In this document: piece after piece, positions 62,701 through 64,000 of the stretch
Position numbering within the stretch: the first letter of the stretch is position 1
Layout: the number at the start of each line of letters is the position of its first letter
DNA from: Actinernus sp. WN-2022
Lineage: Eukaryota > Cnidaria > Anthozoa > Actiniaria > Actinernidae
Assembly (NCBI GenBank): GCA_030867875.1
Contig: JAOWCC010001634.1
Span: forward strand, 99,117,321 to 99,181,320
Reading direction: 5' to 3'
Length of the DNA stretch: 64,000 nt
The notes under the pieces: model-generated
What the model was told of the DNA's origin: nothing
Database searches by the model: none
Seen by the model: only the letters and a program-made list of their open reading frames with translations
Made by a program: the position numbers and the translations under genes

Positions 62701-63681
62701 TGGGATAGTACTCTACATGTACTTCTTGGTGTAGCAGATTCATTGTTTTCTGAGGTTATTGTTTTGCTTTACAACCCATTTCAGTATTACGTGCATAGGT
62801 GGTGTTTCAACTTTTTTAGATAATCATTCAACATAATCATTCCACGCAAATTTCCACCACTTCTGGACCTGGTCGGCAATGCATGTTAGCGAAGTCTGTC
62901 AAGTACTTGAATATAAAAAAGCACCTAAATTATTCGATTCAGTACCTCAAAACTATGTTTTTAATTACCACAACTGCCGGTAATCTCACGATCTGATTGG
63001 TTGAAGTACGGTGGTAAATGAGAGTCCAGACAACCATGCTGACGCGAGAAAGTTATAGACAACGCTGGCTCTTTCAAAGCTGTCATGCTTTGTAACGAAA
63101 CTTCCTTGTACGTTTTCTAATATTGTTGTAAAAAAACAAATTTCCTCTGGTTTTCCGTGGTGTGGACTCTTATTTGCCACGATTTACGTCATCACATGGT
63201 CAAAATTTGTTGTGGACTCACGAGGCGGAGCCAAGTGAGTCCACAACAAATTTTGACCATGTGATGACGTAAATCGTGGTAAATAAGAGTCCACACCACG
63301 GAAAACCAGTGGAAATTTGCTAAATAAACAAGTGAGCCTGGTTACAAAGCATGCCGAATGATTGTGTCGAATGACTACGTTGAATGAATGAATGATGCTC
63401 TGTGCACGGTTGTAAAAGACAATGTTCAATAGTTTTCTTTGTTTTACGTCATGTGGTGATCTGTAACACCAAGAAACCCCCCATTTTCACTTTAGCACAG
63501 CTACGATAGTCCTTCCCTCGTAGATCATATAGTCATGTTGAATGTATTTCTACTCTAGAACCATCTACATATTTGTAGATTTAGAAAGCAATGCAAAGAT
63601 CGCAGGAAAAGAGCTCGTTCTCTTTTTAAACTTACCTCTAGAGCTCGCCTTTGGGCGTCTTGAGCTTGGTCCTTTATTCAT
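32564..63681 (-). CDS. INTS1: Integrator complex subunit 1 (N-terminal part, 11 exons)
   Basis: INTS1 is the large helical scaffold of the Integrator complex, which acts in the nucleus on RNA polymerase II to cleave snRNA, enhancer and other nascent transcripts. Eleven minus-strand coding exons join at 63636-63681, 58994-59026, 57882-58166, 49035-49231, 47095-47430, 44842-44950, 39863-40055, 39351-39496, 35752-35893, 35057-35094 and 32564-32708, about 556 codons. Compared with human INTS1 recalled from general knowledge, the order and spacing of conserved blocks are kept: GDFIALG, SERKR, RIEG..LGAVK, PDS.AYL, FVKVYVED, VWVDS, QLTRRQP, NLLR.LT.TCGY, VRLKTK, NELSN.RNPNN, LAMVFQDLL and RACRALLRE. 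All introns have GT-AG ends and all phases agree except exon 5 to 6. Human INTS1 is about 2,190 residues, so about three quarters of the protein lies beyond the left of the window, past the satellite. Confidence 0.93.
32709..32865. other. INTS1 intron 10, unique segment
   Basis: AT-rich intron with a T-run near 32786. No gene or clear repeat seen. Confidence 0.5.
32866..33466. mobile_element. Foldback element with long imperfect arms
   Basis: Left arm (about 32866-33050) and right arm (about 33240-33466) are imperfect inverted copies; the clearest stretch is GGGCCATTCC ... CCCCCCTAT at 32995 against ATAGGGGGG ... GGAATGGCCC near 33256-33288. The centre is a C-rich degenerate tandem repeat (CCCCTCCCC.TTGGATTTTCA). 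A related solo arm is at 44640-44815. Non-autonomous; superfamily not identified. Confidence 0.75.
33713..33942. mobile_element. MITE with GGGGGGCTACTAGAT termini
   Basis: Terminal inverted repeats: GGGGGGCTACTAGAT at 33713-33727 and its complement at 33928-33942, with partial pairing continuing inward (GTAGGGTCAC against GTGACCCTGC). No coding capacity. No clear target duplication seen. Confidence 0.7.
34033..34503. mobile_element. Foldback MITE bounded by TTAA
   Basis: Arms of about 160 bp: 34033-34200 (TTAAAGTGCCTATGAAGC ...) pairs with 34345-34503 (... GCTTCATAGGCACTTTAA), including GTGACGTCAGGGGAGGCATC and GCCGCTGAGTTAAGGAGG on both sides. Both ends are TTAA, the target of piggyBac-type elements, but TTAA could be part of the palindrome itself. 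Confidence 0.8.
34705..35043 (-). repeat. Dispersed repeat family, copy 1
   Basis: About 340 bp that reappear in inverted orientation at 50806-51140 (shared GAGGGCTCCTGATACC-type end, GTAGAATTCACTTTGAACAT, CGCGGTTTCCATGAGAACGC, GAAATCATATCT-type end). No coding potential. It abuts INTS1 exon 10. Confidence 0.8.
35057..35094 (-). CDS. INTS1: INTS1 exon 10 (38-bp micro-exon)
   Basis: Encodes LLAMVFQDLLAN plus two bases, matching human FLAMVFQDLLTN. The acceptor is an exceptionally strong T-run followed by CCCACAG; the donor is AG|GTTTGT. Phase 0 in, 2 out, agreeing with both neighbours. It would be missed by ORF-length-based gene finding. Confidence 0.92.
35385..35476 (-). mobile_element. tRNA-derived SINE-like fragment
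   Basis: On the minus strand, GTGGCATAGTGGATAGGAC resembles a tRNA D-arm/A box; GGTTTGAGTTCTGG about 60 bp later resembles a degraded B box. It cannot fold as a standard tRNA. Confidence 0.45.
35603..35675. repeat. Small foldback sequence
   Basis: GGGGTATGGGATTTATTCAC pairs imperfectly with GTGAATAAATTCCACACCCCC across a short GGGTGGCACCC centre. Confidence 0.6.
35752..35893 (-). CDS. INTS1: INTS1 exon 9
   Basis: Encodes ELIGQHTENLGTVVKHVIYN, then ELSNTRNPNNMSLLGMMFQ and YKPEGVAK, matching human RELLSAHKDNLG and FNELSSARNPNNM. Acceptor CTACCCAG, donor AAG|GTGGGT. Phase 2 in, 0 out. Confidence 0.95.
35894..36671. other. INTS1 intron 8, AT-rich segment
   Basis: AT-rich with TAATA-type low complexity near 35978-36120 and an A-run near 36480. 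The ORFs here have no recognisable features. No gene seen. Confidence 0.5.
36672..37788. mobile_element. TIR element about 1.1 kb with internal hairpin
   Basis: Near-identical inverted ends: AAATAAAGAAGCCTTAGCCA at 36672 against TTAAGGCTTCTTTATCTG at about 37771-37788, extending through ATGTTTTATACTATC. Inside, 37552-37632 forms a strong hairpin (GTGTTTTATCAAGT ... ACTTGATAAAACAC around CTCGGGCTTCGCCCTAG). No transposase is visible. Confidence 0.65.
37789..38965. other. INTS1 intron 8, no gene supported
   Basis: Contains a plus-strand frame of 180 codons without an ATG start (38057-38599), with no recognised domain, ordinary intron-like composition and a mirror ORF on the opposite strand. 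I do not call it a gene. No other structure is clear apart from short inverted stretches near 37850-37930. Confidence 0.45.
38966..39186. mobile_element. PIF/Harbinger-like MITE with TTA duplication
   Basis: 221 bp with inverted ends GGGTGCGTTCGATTGACCGT (38966) and its complement ending at 39186, flanked by TTA at 38963-38965 and 39187-39189. A 3-bp TTA/TWA duplication and GGGTGCG-like ends are typical of PIF/Harbinger MITEs. No coding region. Confidence 0.82.
39351..39496 (-). CDS. INTS1: INTS1 exon 8
   Basis: Encodes LTRPAQELLMSLAINC, then EDVEVISNLTRVRLKTK and HYVSCV, aligned with human LTRPAQDLLMSVCMNC, DVISHLIKIRLKPK and HFMLCI. No long uninterrupted ORF marks it. The acceptor is CCATAG; the donor AAG|GTACTG gives phase 2, so the next codon is AG|A (Arg), restoring the conserved REL. 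A GT two codons earlier would lose that match. Confidence 0.93.
39598..39740 (+). mobile_element. 5S rRNA-derived SINE fragment
   Basis: GGTAAGTAAGTGGATGGGTGACC at about 39619 closely resembles the 3' half of 5S rRNA (GGTTAGTACTTGGATGGGTGACC), preceded by ATGGCACAGTGTG and followed by a purine-rich GGGGGTGG segment. A related fragment is at 55112-55260. Confidence 0.6.
39863..40055 (-). CDS. INTS1: INTS1 exon 7
   Basis: Encodes VEQNIATYIMELVHDQLTRR, QPVENISRNLLRVLTATCGY and RLLVSQRIEMWLQNPK, aligning throughout with human INTS1 (DQLNRRQPIDNVSRNLLRLL). Acceptor TGTGTAG; donor AAG|GTGAGA. Phase 2 in, 0 out. The exon ends only 36 bp from the edge of the 3.45-kb inverted repeat (40091-43543). 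Confidence 0.95.
40385..40475 (-). mobile_element. tRNA-derived SINE-like fragment in the left arm
   Basis: On the minus strand GTTAGCAGTGCACATGC (A-box-like) precedes GGGTTCGAGTCTCGTCTGGG (B-box-like). A diverged relative is at about 54955-55010, also embedded in the same repeat family. Confidence 0.5.
41190..41560 (-). repeat. About 160-bp subrepeats, left arm
   Basis: Two to three copies of a unit containing CTCACTAATTTAGGGTGTTA, AACAACAGATAAATAATA and CAAACCCTACCCCTA. They are the inverted counterparts of 42000-42720. Confidence 0.75.
42000..42720 (+). repeat. About 160-bp subrepeats, right arm
   Basis: Four to five tandem degenerate copies containing CTCTAAACACCCTAAAT, GTGAGCACCAGTTGTTGA, GGGTAGGGTTTGTATTAGTT and TTATCTGTTGTTTAGTGACTT. 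Solo relatives occur near 50695-50800 and 54120-54240. Confidence 0.8.
43544..44036. other. INTS1 intron 6, no gene supported
   Basis: Mixed-composition intron. A minus-strand 82-codon ORF here has no recognisable feature. Confidence 0.45.
44037..44171. mobile_element. Short foldback MITE
   Basis: Arms CAATTGAAGGGGTGAGTGGA (44037) and its imperfect complement ending at 44171, with GTGATGATGAGATCAA against TTGATCCATCATCAC inward. About 135 bp, non-coding. Confidence 0.75.
44640..44815 (+). repeat. Solo arm of the 32866-33466 foldback family
   Basis: Shares TCTCTTATTTTTACAA, TTATTATCAAACCAA and TCTTTCTTGTGATGGAGTTC with both arms of the element at 32866-33466. It ends shortly before INTS1 exon 6. 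Confidence 0.65.
44842..44950 (-). CDS. INTS1: INTS1 exon 6 (acidic linker)
   Basis: Encodes TTTIMMPSTGKDEEEVLEE, an acidic stretch, then VIPVIPR, corresponding to human EGQLMPRYEEL. The acceptor follows a T-rich tract and ends GACACAG; the donor is AG|GTGGGA in phase 2, which fits exon 7 exactly (AG|G = Arg). The 5' phase (2 bases before the first full codon) does not match the exon 5 donor as drawn. The linker is poorly conserved in the family. Confidence 0.75.
45055..45215. repeat. AACCTAGGTT minisatellite
   Basis: About six copies of a 24-30 bp unit combining the palindrome AACCTAGGTT (or AACCTACATGTAGGTT) with a T-rich tail TATTTTTTTGC. The same palindrome marks 40115-40155, 41045-41170, 41560-41615, 42740-42880, 43440-43500, 46890-47010 and 55320-55400. 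Confidence 0.85.
45278..46288 (-). mobile_element. CR1/L2-like LINE, 5'-truncated
   Basis: Reverse-transcriptase fragment followed by a 3' UTR. The minus-strand frame 46284-45625 starts MYADDTQIY, the catalytic YADD box, and contains LNKLKLNNDKSELLV, LDYCNSLLSGLP and QNSAARLL, characteristic of the second half of CR1/L2 reverse transcriptase. After the stop at 45625 the expected C-terminal motif YGRRAFSVTAP.LWNNLP appears in another frame, so there is at least one frameshift. The 3' end AAGCGCTT ... (ATT)n at about 45278-45330 is typical of the group. Everything upstream of YADD, including the endonuclease, is missing, so it is inactive. Confidence 0.93.
46436..46585. mobile_element. 150-bp near-perfect foldback MITE
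   Basis: The left arm GAAGGGCTGTGTGCCACAAG (46436) pairs with the right arm ending GGCACACAGCCCTTC (46585); about 50 bp per arm with few mismatches. Flanked by AAAT on both sides, a possible target duplication. Confidence 0.85.
46618..46676 (+). mobile_element. tRNA-derived SINE-like fragment
   Basis: TGGCACAGTGGTTAAGGC is a good A box and GCCGGTTCAAATT a good B box about 35 bp later. There is no acceptor-stem pairing. A purine-rich tract and AACCCAGGTT minisatellite follow, as in the related copies near 39598 and 55112. Confidence 0.55.
46855..47012. repeat. ACCTACAGGT / AACCCAGGTT minisatellite
   Basis: Tandem 16-20 bp units such as GAACAAAATTACCCAGGTT, derived from the AACCTAGGTT palindrome. 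It ends about 80 bp from INTS1 exon 5. Confidence 0.75.
47095..47430 (-). CDS. INTS1: INTS1 exon 5
   Basis: Begins ALTSILKRDISINIKANKS and contains DEWPESFVKVYVEDALGDR, VWVDS and FVDNILTAFGTKM, the most recognisable INTS1 signature in the window. Phase 0 in, acceptor TTTCAG. The drawn donor is CAG|GTAGGA at 47094 (phase 0). Because exon 6 needs one base from upstream, the true 3' end may be a weaker phase-1 donor near 47047 or 47136, or a tiny exon may lie between them. Confidence 0.93.
47431..49034. other. INTS1 intron 4, no gene seen
   Basis: Unique-looking AT-rich intron. A poly-C run of about 21 at 48928-48948 and ACATGT microsatellite near 47818 and 48996 are the only clear features. 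ORFs here are short and unremarkable. Confidence 0.55.
49035..49231 (-). CDS. INTS1: INTS1 exon 4 (start of helical scaffold)
   Basis: Encodes NPSELEKHVLDAEANG followed by RIEGLLLGAVKSLKANR, PDSIAYLGLLFLAKSKPEIF and RILE. This matches the first conserved block of INTS1 helical repeats (human RIEGVLCGAVKQLK and YLSLMYLAKIKPNIF). Acceptor TTGCAG; donor GAG|GTATTG. Phase 1 in, 0 out. Confidence 0.95.
49520..49760 (+). repeat. Tandem repeat, about 93 bp x 2.6
   Basis: Units share GGGAAGAAAA.GCTGCAGA, GGGAGAGAGGAAGCTGGTTT and ATCCACT.ATTTATC, with 10-15% divergence. Confidence 0.8.
49935..50685 (+). mobile_element. LINE 3' remnant (C-terminal part of ORF2)
   Basis: The plus-strand frame from about 49935 encodes NPNQSNKLRVYRTFKTKYEF, then a stop (TAA, 50223-50225), and continues in the same frame with LQIEKGRHLKPYL, RICPTCKQEMEDEIHFLLRC and LSSLKTLTKLD to about 50440. 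The CPTC ... HFLLRC spacing is the C-terminal zinc-knuckle-like motif of many animal LINE ORF2 proteins. The element ends GAATAAAGTCTGTCTGTCTG, a typical simple-repeat LINE tail. It is 5'-truncated and carries one premature stop. Confidence 0.8.
50806..51140 (+). repeat. Dispersed repeat family, copy 2
   Basis: Inverted copy of 34705-35043, bounded by TTAAGGTATCAGGAGCCC and GAAATCATATCTATAATATAG. Better conserved in the AGAAATTACGGCGAAAAGAA and ATTAGCACTTGTGAAGCG segments. Confidence 0.8.
51231..51301 (-). tRNA. tRNA-like sequence, anticodon AGT (Thr), possibly SINE-derived
   Basis: Read on the minus strand it folds as a cloverleaf: acceptor GTCCTGA with TCAGGGC (one G-T wobble), D stem GTGT/ACAC, anticodon stem TCGGA/ACCGA with an A-A mismatch, loop CTAGTAT, and T loop TTCGAAT. 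Internal A box (TGGTGTAGTGG) and B box (GGTTCGAATCC) are good. The anticodon is at 51266-51268. One mismatch each in the anticodon and T stems and a 3-base variable loop suggest a pseudogene or SINE head. Confidence 0.5.
51377..51572. mobile_element. Foldback element with GCCGAAGGCC centre
   Basis: Arms GTTAGAGACT ... GACTGTACGATGAAC (51377-51452) and GTTCATCGTACAGTC ... AGTCTCTAAC (51500-51569), with the central hairpin ACTGCATGAGGCCGAAGGCC. Non-coding. Confidence 0.85.
51802..52700 (+). repeat. Direct tandem duplication of about 450 bp
   Basis: Copy 1 at about 51802-52235 and copy 2 at about 52252-52690 both begin TACATTTAACTCGAAAACGT and share GATTCCAGTG, ACCGGCCTCC, CATGTGCTCGGCTC and GTAGAAAC.TTTGTT; about 10% divergence with small indels. 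No recognised coding sequence. Confidence 0.88.
53009..53377 (+). pseudogene. Possible small membrane-protein ORF broken by one TGA
   Basis: An ATG at 53009 opens a frame of 122 codons that stays open to 53377 except for TGA at 53114-53116 (codon 36). The N-terminal part begins MKKRKSTLTESDLGSYYNQD. The C-terminal part is acidic (AEDEEQQK) and then has a clear hydrophobic helix, LAVSLCFLLLCLLCALMISV, at about codons 77-96, followed by a short tail. Without read-through the downstream part has no ATG before the helix. It lies in INTS1 intron 3 on the opposite strand. Layout resembles a type II or tail-proximal membrane protein; no family recognised. It could be a first exon, a decayed gene, or chance. 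Confidence 0.35.
53608..53918. mobile_element. Foldback MITE
   Basis: Outer ends AGCTCCTGTCCCTC (about 53610) and GAGGGACAGGAGCT (ending about 53914); inner arms TAGATCAATAT and AAAAAGGGTGTCTCAGTTTT on the left against their complements near 53826-53852. Non-coding. Confidence 0.8.
54115..55110 (+). repeat. Third copy of the 40091-43543 repeat (right-arm orientation)
   Basis: Starts with the GTGAGCCCTAAA ... GTGAGCACCTGTTG subrepeat, then AAGTTGAGTCTAGATAATA, TTCGTAGAAGTCTTCTTC, TCTATAAAAGTTGGTTTGG and CAAGTGGAGCCGTAAAG, colinear with the right arm near 43080-43280, and continues into the tRNA-like part that the right arm lacks. Confidence 0.75.
55112..55400 (+). mobile_element. 5S-like SINE fragment plus AACCTAGGTT tail
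   Basis: TGAAGTTAAGCCCGATCGGG and GGTAAGTAAAGTGGATGGATG resemble 5S rRNA internal sequence. This is followed by a purine-rich GAGGGGAGGGG tract, CTTTTTAGAATCATTGATAT (as at the ends of the 3.45-kb inverted repeat) and AACCTAGGTTGAATC. It appears to be the distal part of the same composite repeat family. Confidence 0.6.
56105..56390 (+). repeat. 119-bp tandem repeats, block 1
   Basis: Units share CTTCTGTTAACTTTCGTAAG, TTCTTACTCGAGACCGCCG, TTCGCGTTCTTATTAACTAA and CTTCAAAATAAGCA. CTGTTAACTTTCG recurs at 56195 and 56314. Confidence 0.85.
57105..57470 (+). repeat. 118-bp tandem repeats, block 2
   Basis: About three further copies of the block-1 unit (AACGAAGCCAAC at 57222 and 57340), separated from block 1 by about 700 bp of non-repetitive element interior. 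Confidence 0.85.
57559..57663 (+). repeat. 21-bp GACCGCGG repeats
   Basis: Five units of the form CTATCTCAAAAGTGACCGCGG next to the right end of the TIR element, with CCGCGG (a palindrome) at regular 21-bp spacing, about two helical turns. Confidence 0.88.
57882..58166 (-). CDS. INTS1: INTS1 exon 3 (disordered N-terminal region)
   Basis: Encodes a Pro/Ser/Lys-rich segment with ISERKRESSSP and TSKRPKI, matching the SERKR and TKRPK motifs of the INTS1 N-terminus, a likely nuclear-localisation and disordered region. The acceptor is TGCTGGCAG and the donor G|GTAAGT at 57881. It joins exon 4 in phase 1 to give TPIDVNPSE, aligned with human VPIEVLPT. Confidence 0.9.
58673..58971. mobile_element. 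Tc1/mariner-like MITE, 299 bp
   Basis: Inverted ends CAGTCC.GCTCAAAAACTTTGC (58673) and GCAAAGTTTTTGAGTGGGACTG (ending 58971), flanked by TA on both sides as for Tc1/mariner insertions. The interior has repeated TGGTGGC/GCCACCA-like stretches. It lies 22 bp from INTS1 exon 2. Confidence 0.82.
58994..59026 (-). CDS. INTS1: INTS1 exon 2 (33 bp)
   Basis: A very short exon encoding GHLPTGDFIAL, close to the GHPPPGDFIALG of human INTS1. The acceptor follows a T-rich tract (TTTTTATTTCAG); the donor is G|GTATGT. Phase 1 in and phase 1 out agree with exons 1 and 3. It lies 23 bp from a MITE (58673-58971). Confidence 0.88.
59027..59381. other. INTS1 intron 1, ACATGT microsatellite
   Basis: TACATGTAC-type palindromes cluster at about 59130-59162 and 59287-59300. 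No gene seen. Confidence 0.5.
59755..59825 (+). mobile_element. tRNA-derived SINE-like fragment
   Basis: AGGCAGTGTAGTGGTTTAAG is A-box-like; GATCAAGGTTTTTGTCC is a degraded B-box region. Confidence 0.4.
60198..60371. mobile_element. Near-perfect 174-bp foldback element
   Basis: Arms of about 80 bp: AAACTAATTGAGATTTTGAG and ACGCGATACC on the left against their complements at 60337-60371, with inner GGAGAAAATATATTCCGTATT pairing and centre CGGAGTCGCGCAGCGACG. A degenerate relative lies near 60755-60800. Confidence 0.9.
61119..61379. mobile_element. MITE with ATGTTAAGCC ends
   Basis: Inverted ends ATGTTAAGCC (61119) and GGCTTAACAT (ending 61379), pairing on through AGGGGTGG and GGGGTGGGGATTTGACA over about 55 bp. 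G-rich interior, non-coding. Confidence 0.82.
61800..62025 (+). repeat. Degenerate CCTGACCC minisatellite
   Basis: About eight irregular 25-35 bp units such as AAATCCTGACCCTGATCTGC and AAAACCCTGACCCTACCTGC. Confidence 0.8.
62026..63087. other. INTS1 intron 1, no gene seen
   Basis: Ordinary AT-rich intron sequence. No gene, RNA or strong repeat recognised. Confidence 0.5.
63138..63318. mobile_element. Near-perfect foldback element close to the INTS1 promoter
   Basis: Arms of about 85 bp: TCCGTGGTGTGGACTCTTAT and ACGTCATCACATGGTCAAAA on the left against their complements at 63236-63318, around GAGGCGGAGCCA. Pairing resumes outside with GCATGCTTTGTAAC-like ends near 63088 and 63340. It lies about 320 bp downstream of exon 1, in intron 1. 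Confidence 0.9.
63636..63681 (-). CDS. INTS1: INTS1 exon 1 (start codon)
   Basis: ATG at 63681 begins MNKGPSSRRPKASSR, matching the basic Ser/Arg/Pro-rich start of INTS1 proteins. The exon ends after one base of codon 16 at a strong donor (G|GTAAG). It is the first ATG followed by a frame that splices in phase into exon 2; a short upstream ATG within the YY1 motif gives only a 12-codon ORF. Confidence 0.85.
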
Positions 63682-64000
63682 GTTGAACCTGAACAACAGA
63701 ATGAATGATTTTTGAAGCTAAAAAGTTCAAAAAAGAAGTTTTTAAAGACGAGCCTTTGAAATCGCTGACAAATCCGCCATCTTGTTTTCTTTTTGGAACC
63801 CAGTCTGCTATGAAAAACTAGCCACAGGTAACCCAAATATGTTTAGATTGGGATCCCTGTACGTCTCAATAAAACGTTGCTGACTTCCGTGTGGCTCCCT
63901 CCAATTGTCTCTGTCATTATTAATAATGTAAATTAGCAATGTCTTCTATTCGGCTGAGCGAAGCGAAAGAGAATATAATTGTTTTTATTTGCAAAAAAAC
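63682..64000 (-). promoter_or_regulatory. INTS1 5' UTR and upstream region
   Basis: Sequence upstream of the INTS1 ATG, read on the minus strand. The YY1-type motif at 63774-63783 is the only element I recognise. The distal 100 bp is AT-rich and includes GGCTGAGCGAAGCGAAAGAG. No other gene is seen before the window edge. Confidence 0.4.
63774..63783 (-). promoter_or_regulatory. YY1-type motif in the INTS1 promoter region
   Basis: Read on the minus strand the bases are AAGATGGCGG, the core YY1 motif often found at or just downstream of transcription starts of housekeeping genes. It lies 93-102 bp upstream of the INTS1 ATG. If transcribed, its ATG opens a 12-codon upstream ORF (MADLSAISKARL). 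No TATA box is evident. Confidence 0.55.

Overview
The window is eukaryotic and most likely comes from a marine invertebrate, probably a cnidarian. The support is a spliced metazoan gene with large introns, CR1/L2-like LINE fragments, tRNA- and 5S-derived SINE fragments, very many foldback (MITE) elements and dispersed ACATGT palindromic microsatellite. The cnidarian placement is an inference from this repeat flavour, not a proven assignment.

Positions 1-31810 are one uninterrupted, extremely homogeneous satellite that also runs off the left edge. It has a nested structure. A 184-bp monomer (A) occurs in runs of 1 to 7. Each run is followed by a diverged monomer (B) and an unrelated segment (C), which together occupy 392 bp. 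C ends in a perfect 30-bp inverted repeat with a 20-bp loop. The common higher-order unit is 944 bp (three A plus B/C). Units of 576, 1128, 1312, 1496 and 1680 bp differ from it by whole multiples of 184. A third level, a segmental duplication of 6008 bp, is visible in the middle. The array stops inside the hairpin at 31810 and is followed by a separate six-copy minisatellite (31811-32320).

Positions 32564-63681 on the minus strand hold the first eleven coding exons of Integrator complex subunit 1 (INTS1), about 556 codons and roughly the N-terminal quarter of the protein. INTS1 is the scaffold of the complex that cleaves snRNA and other RNA polymerase II transcripts. The start codon is at 63681, with a YY1-type motif about 100 bp upstream. 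The exons were found by similarity to the known family and by compatible splice sites and phases. Only the exon 5 to exon 6 junction does not join in phase. No further INTS1 exon lies between 32564 and the satellite, so as assembled the satellite is in, or interrupts, the next INTS1 intron.

The introns are packed with repeats: a 3.45-kb inverted repeat (40091-43543), a 1.94-kb TIR element with CCGCGG-rich tandem repeats (55805-57747), two LINE 3' remnants (45278-46288 and about 49935-50685), more than a dozen short foldback elements (several with recognisable target duplications such as TTA, TA or TTAA), a tRNA-like sequence (51231-51301) and minisatellites built on the palindrome AACCTAGGTT. 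A possible plus-strand ORF for a small membrane protein, broken by one TGA, lies at 53009-53377 in INTS1 intron 3.
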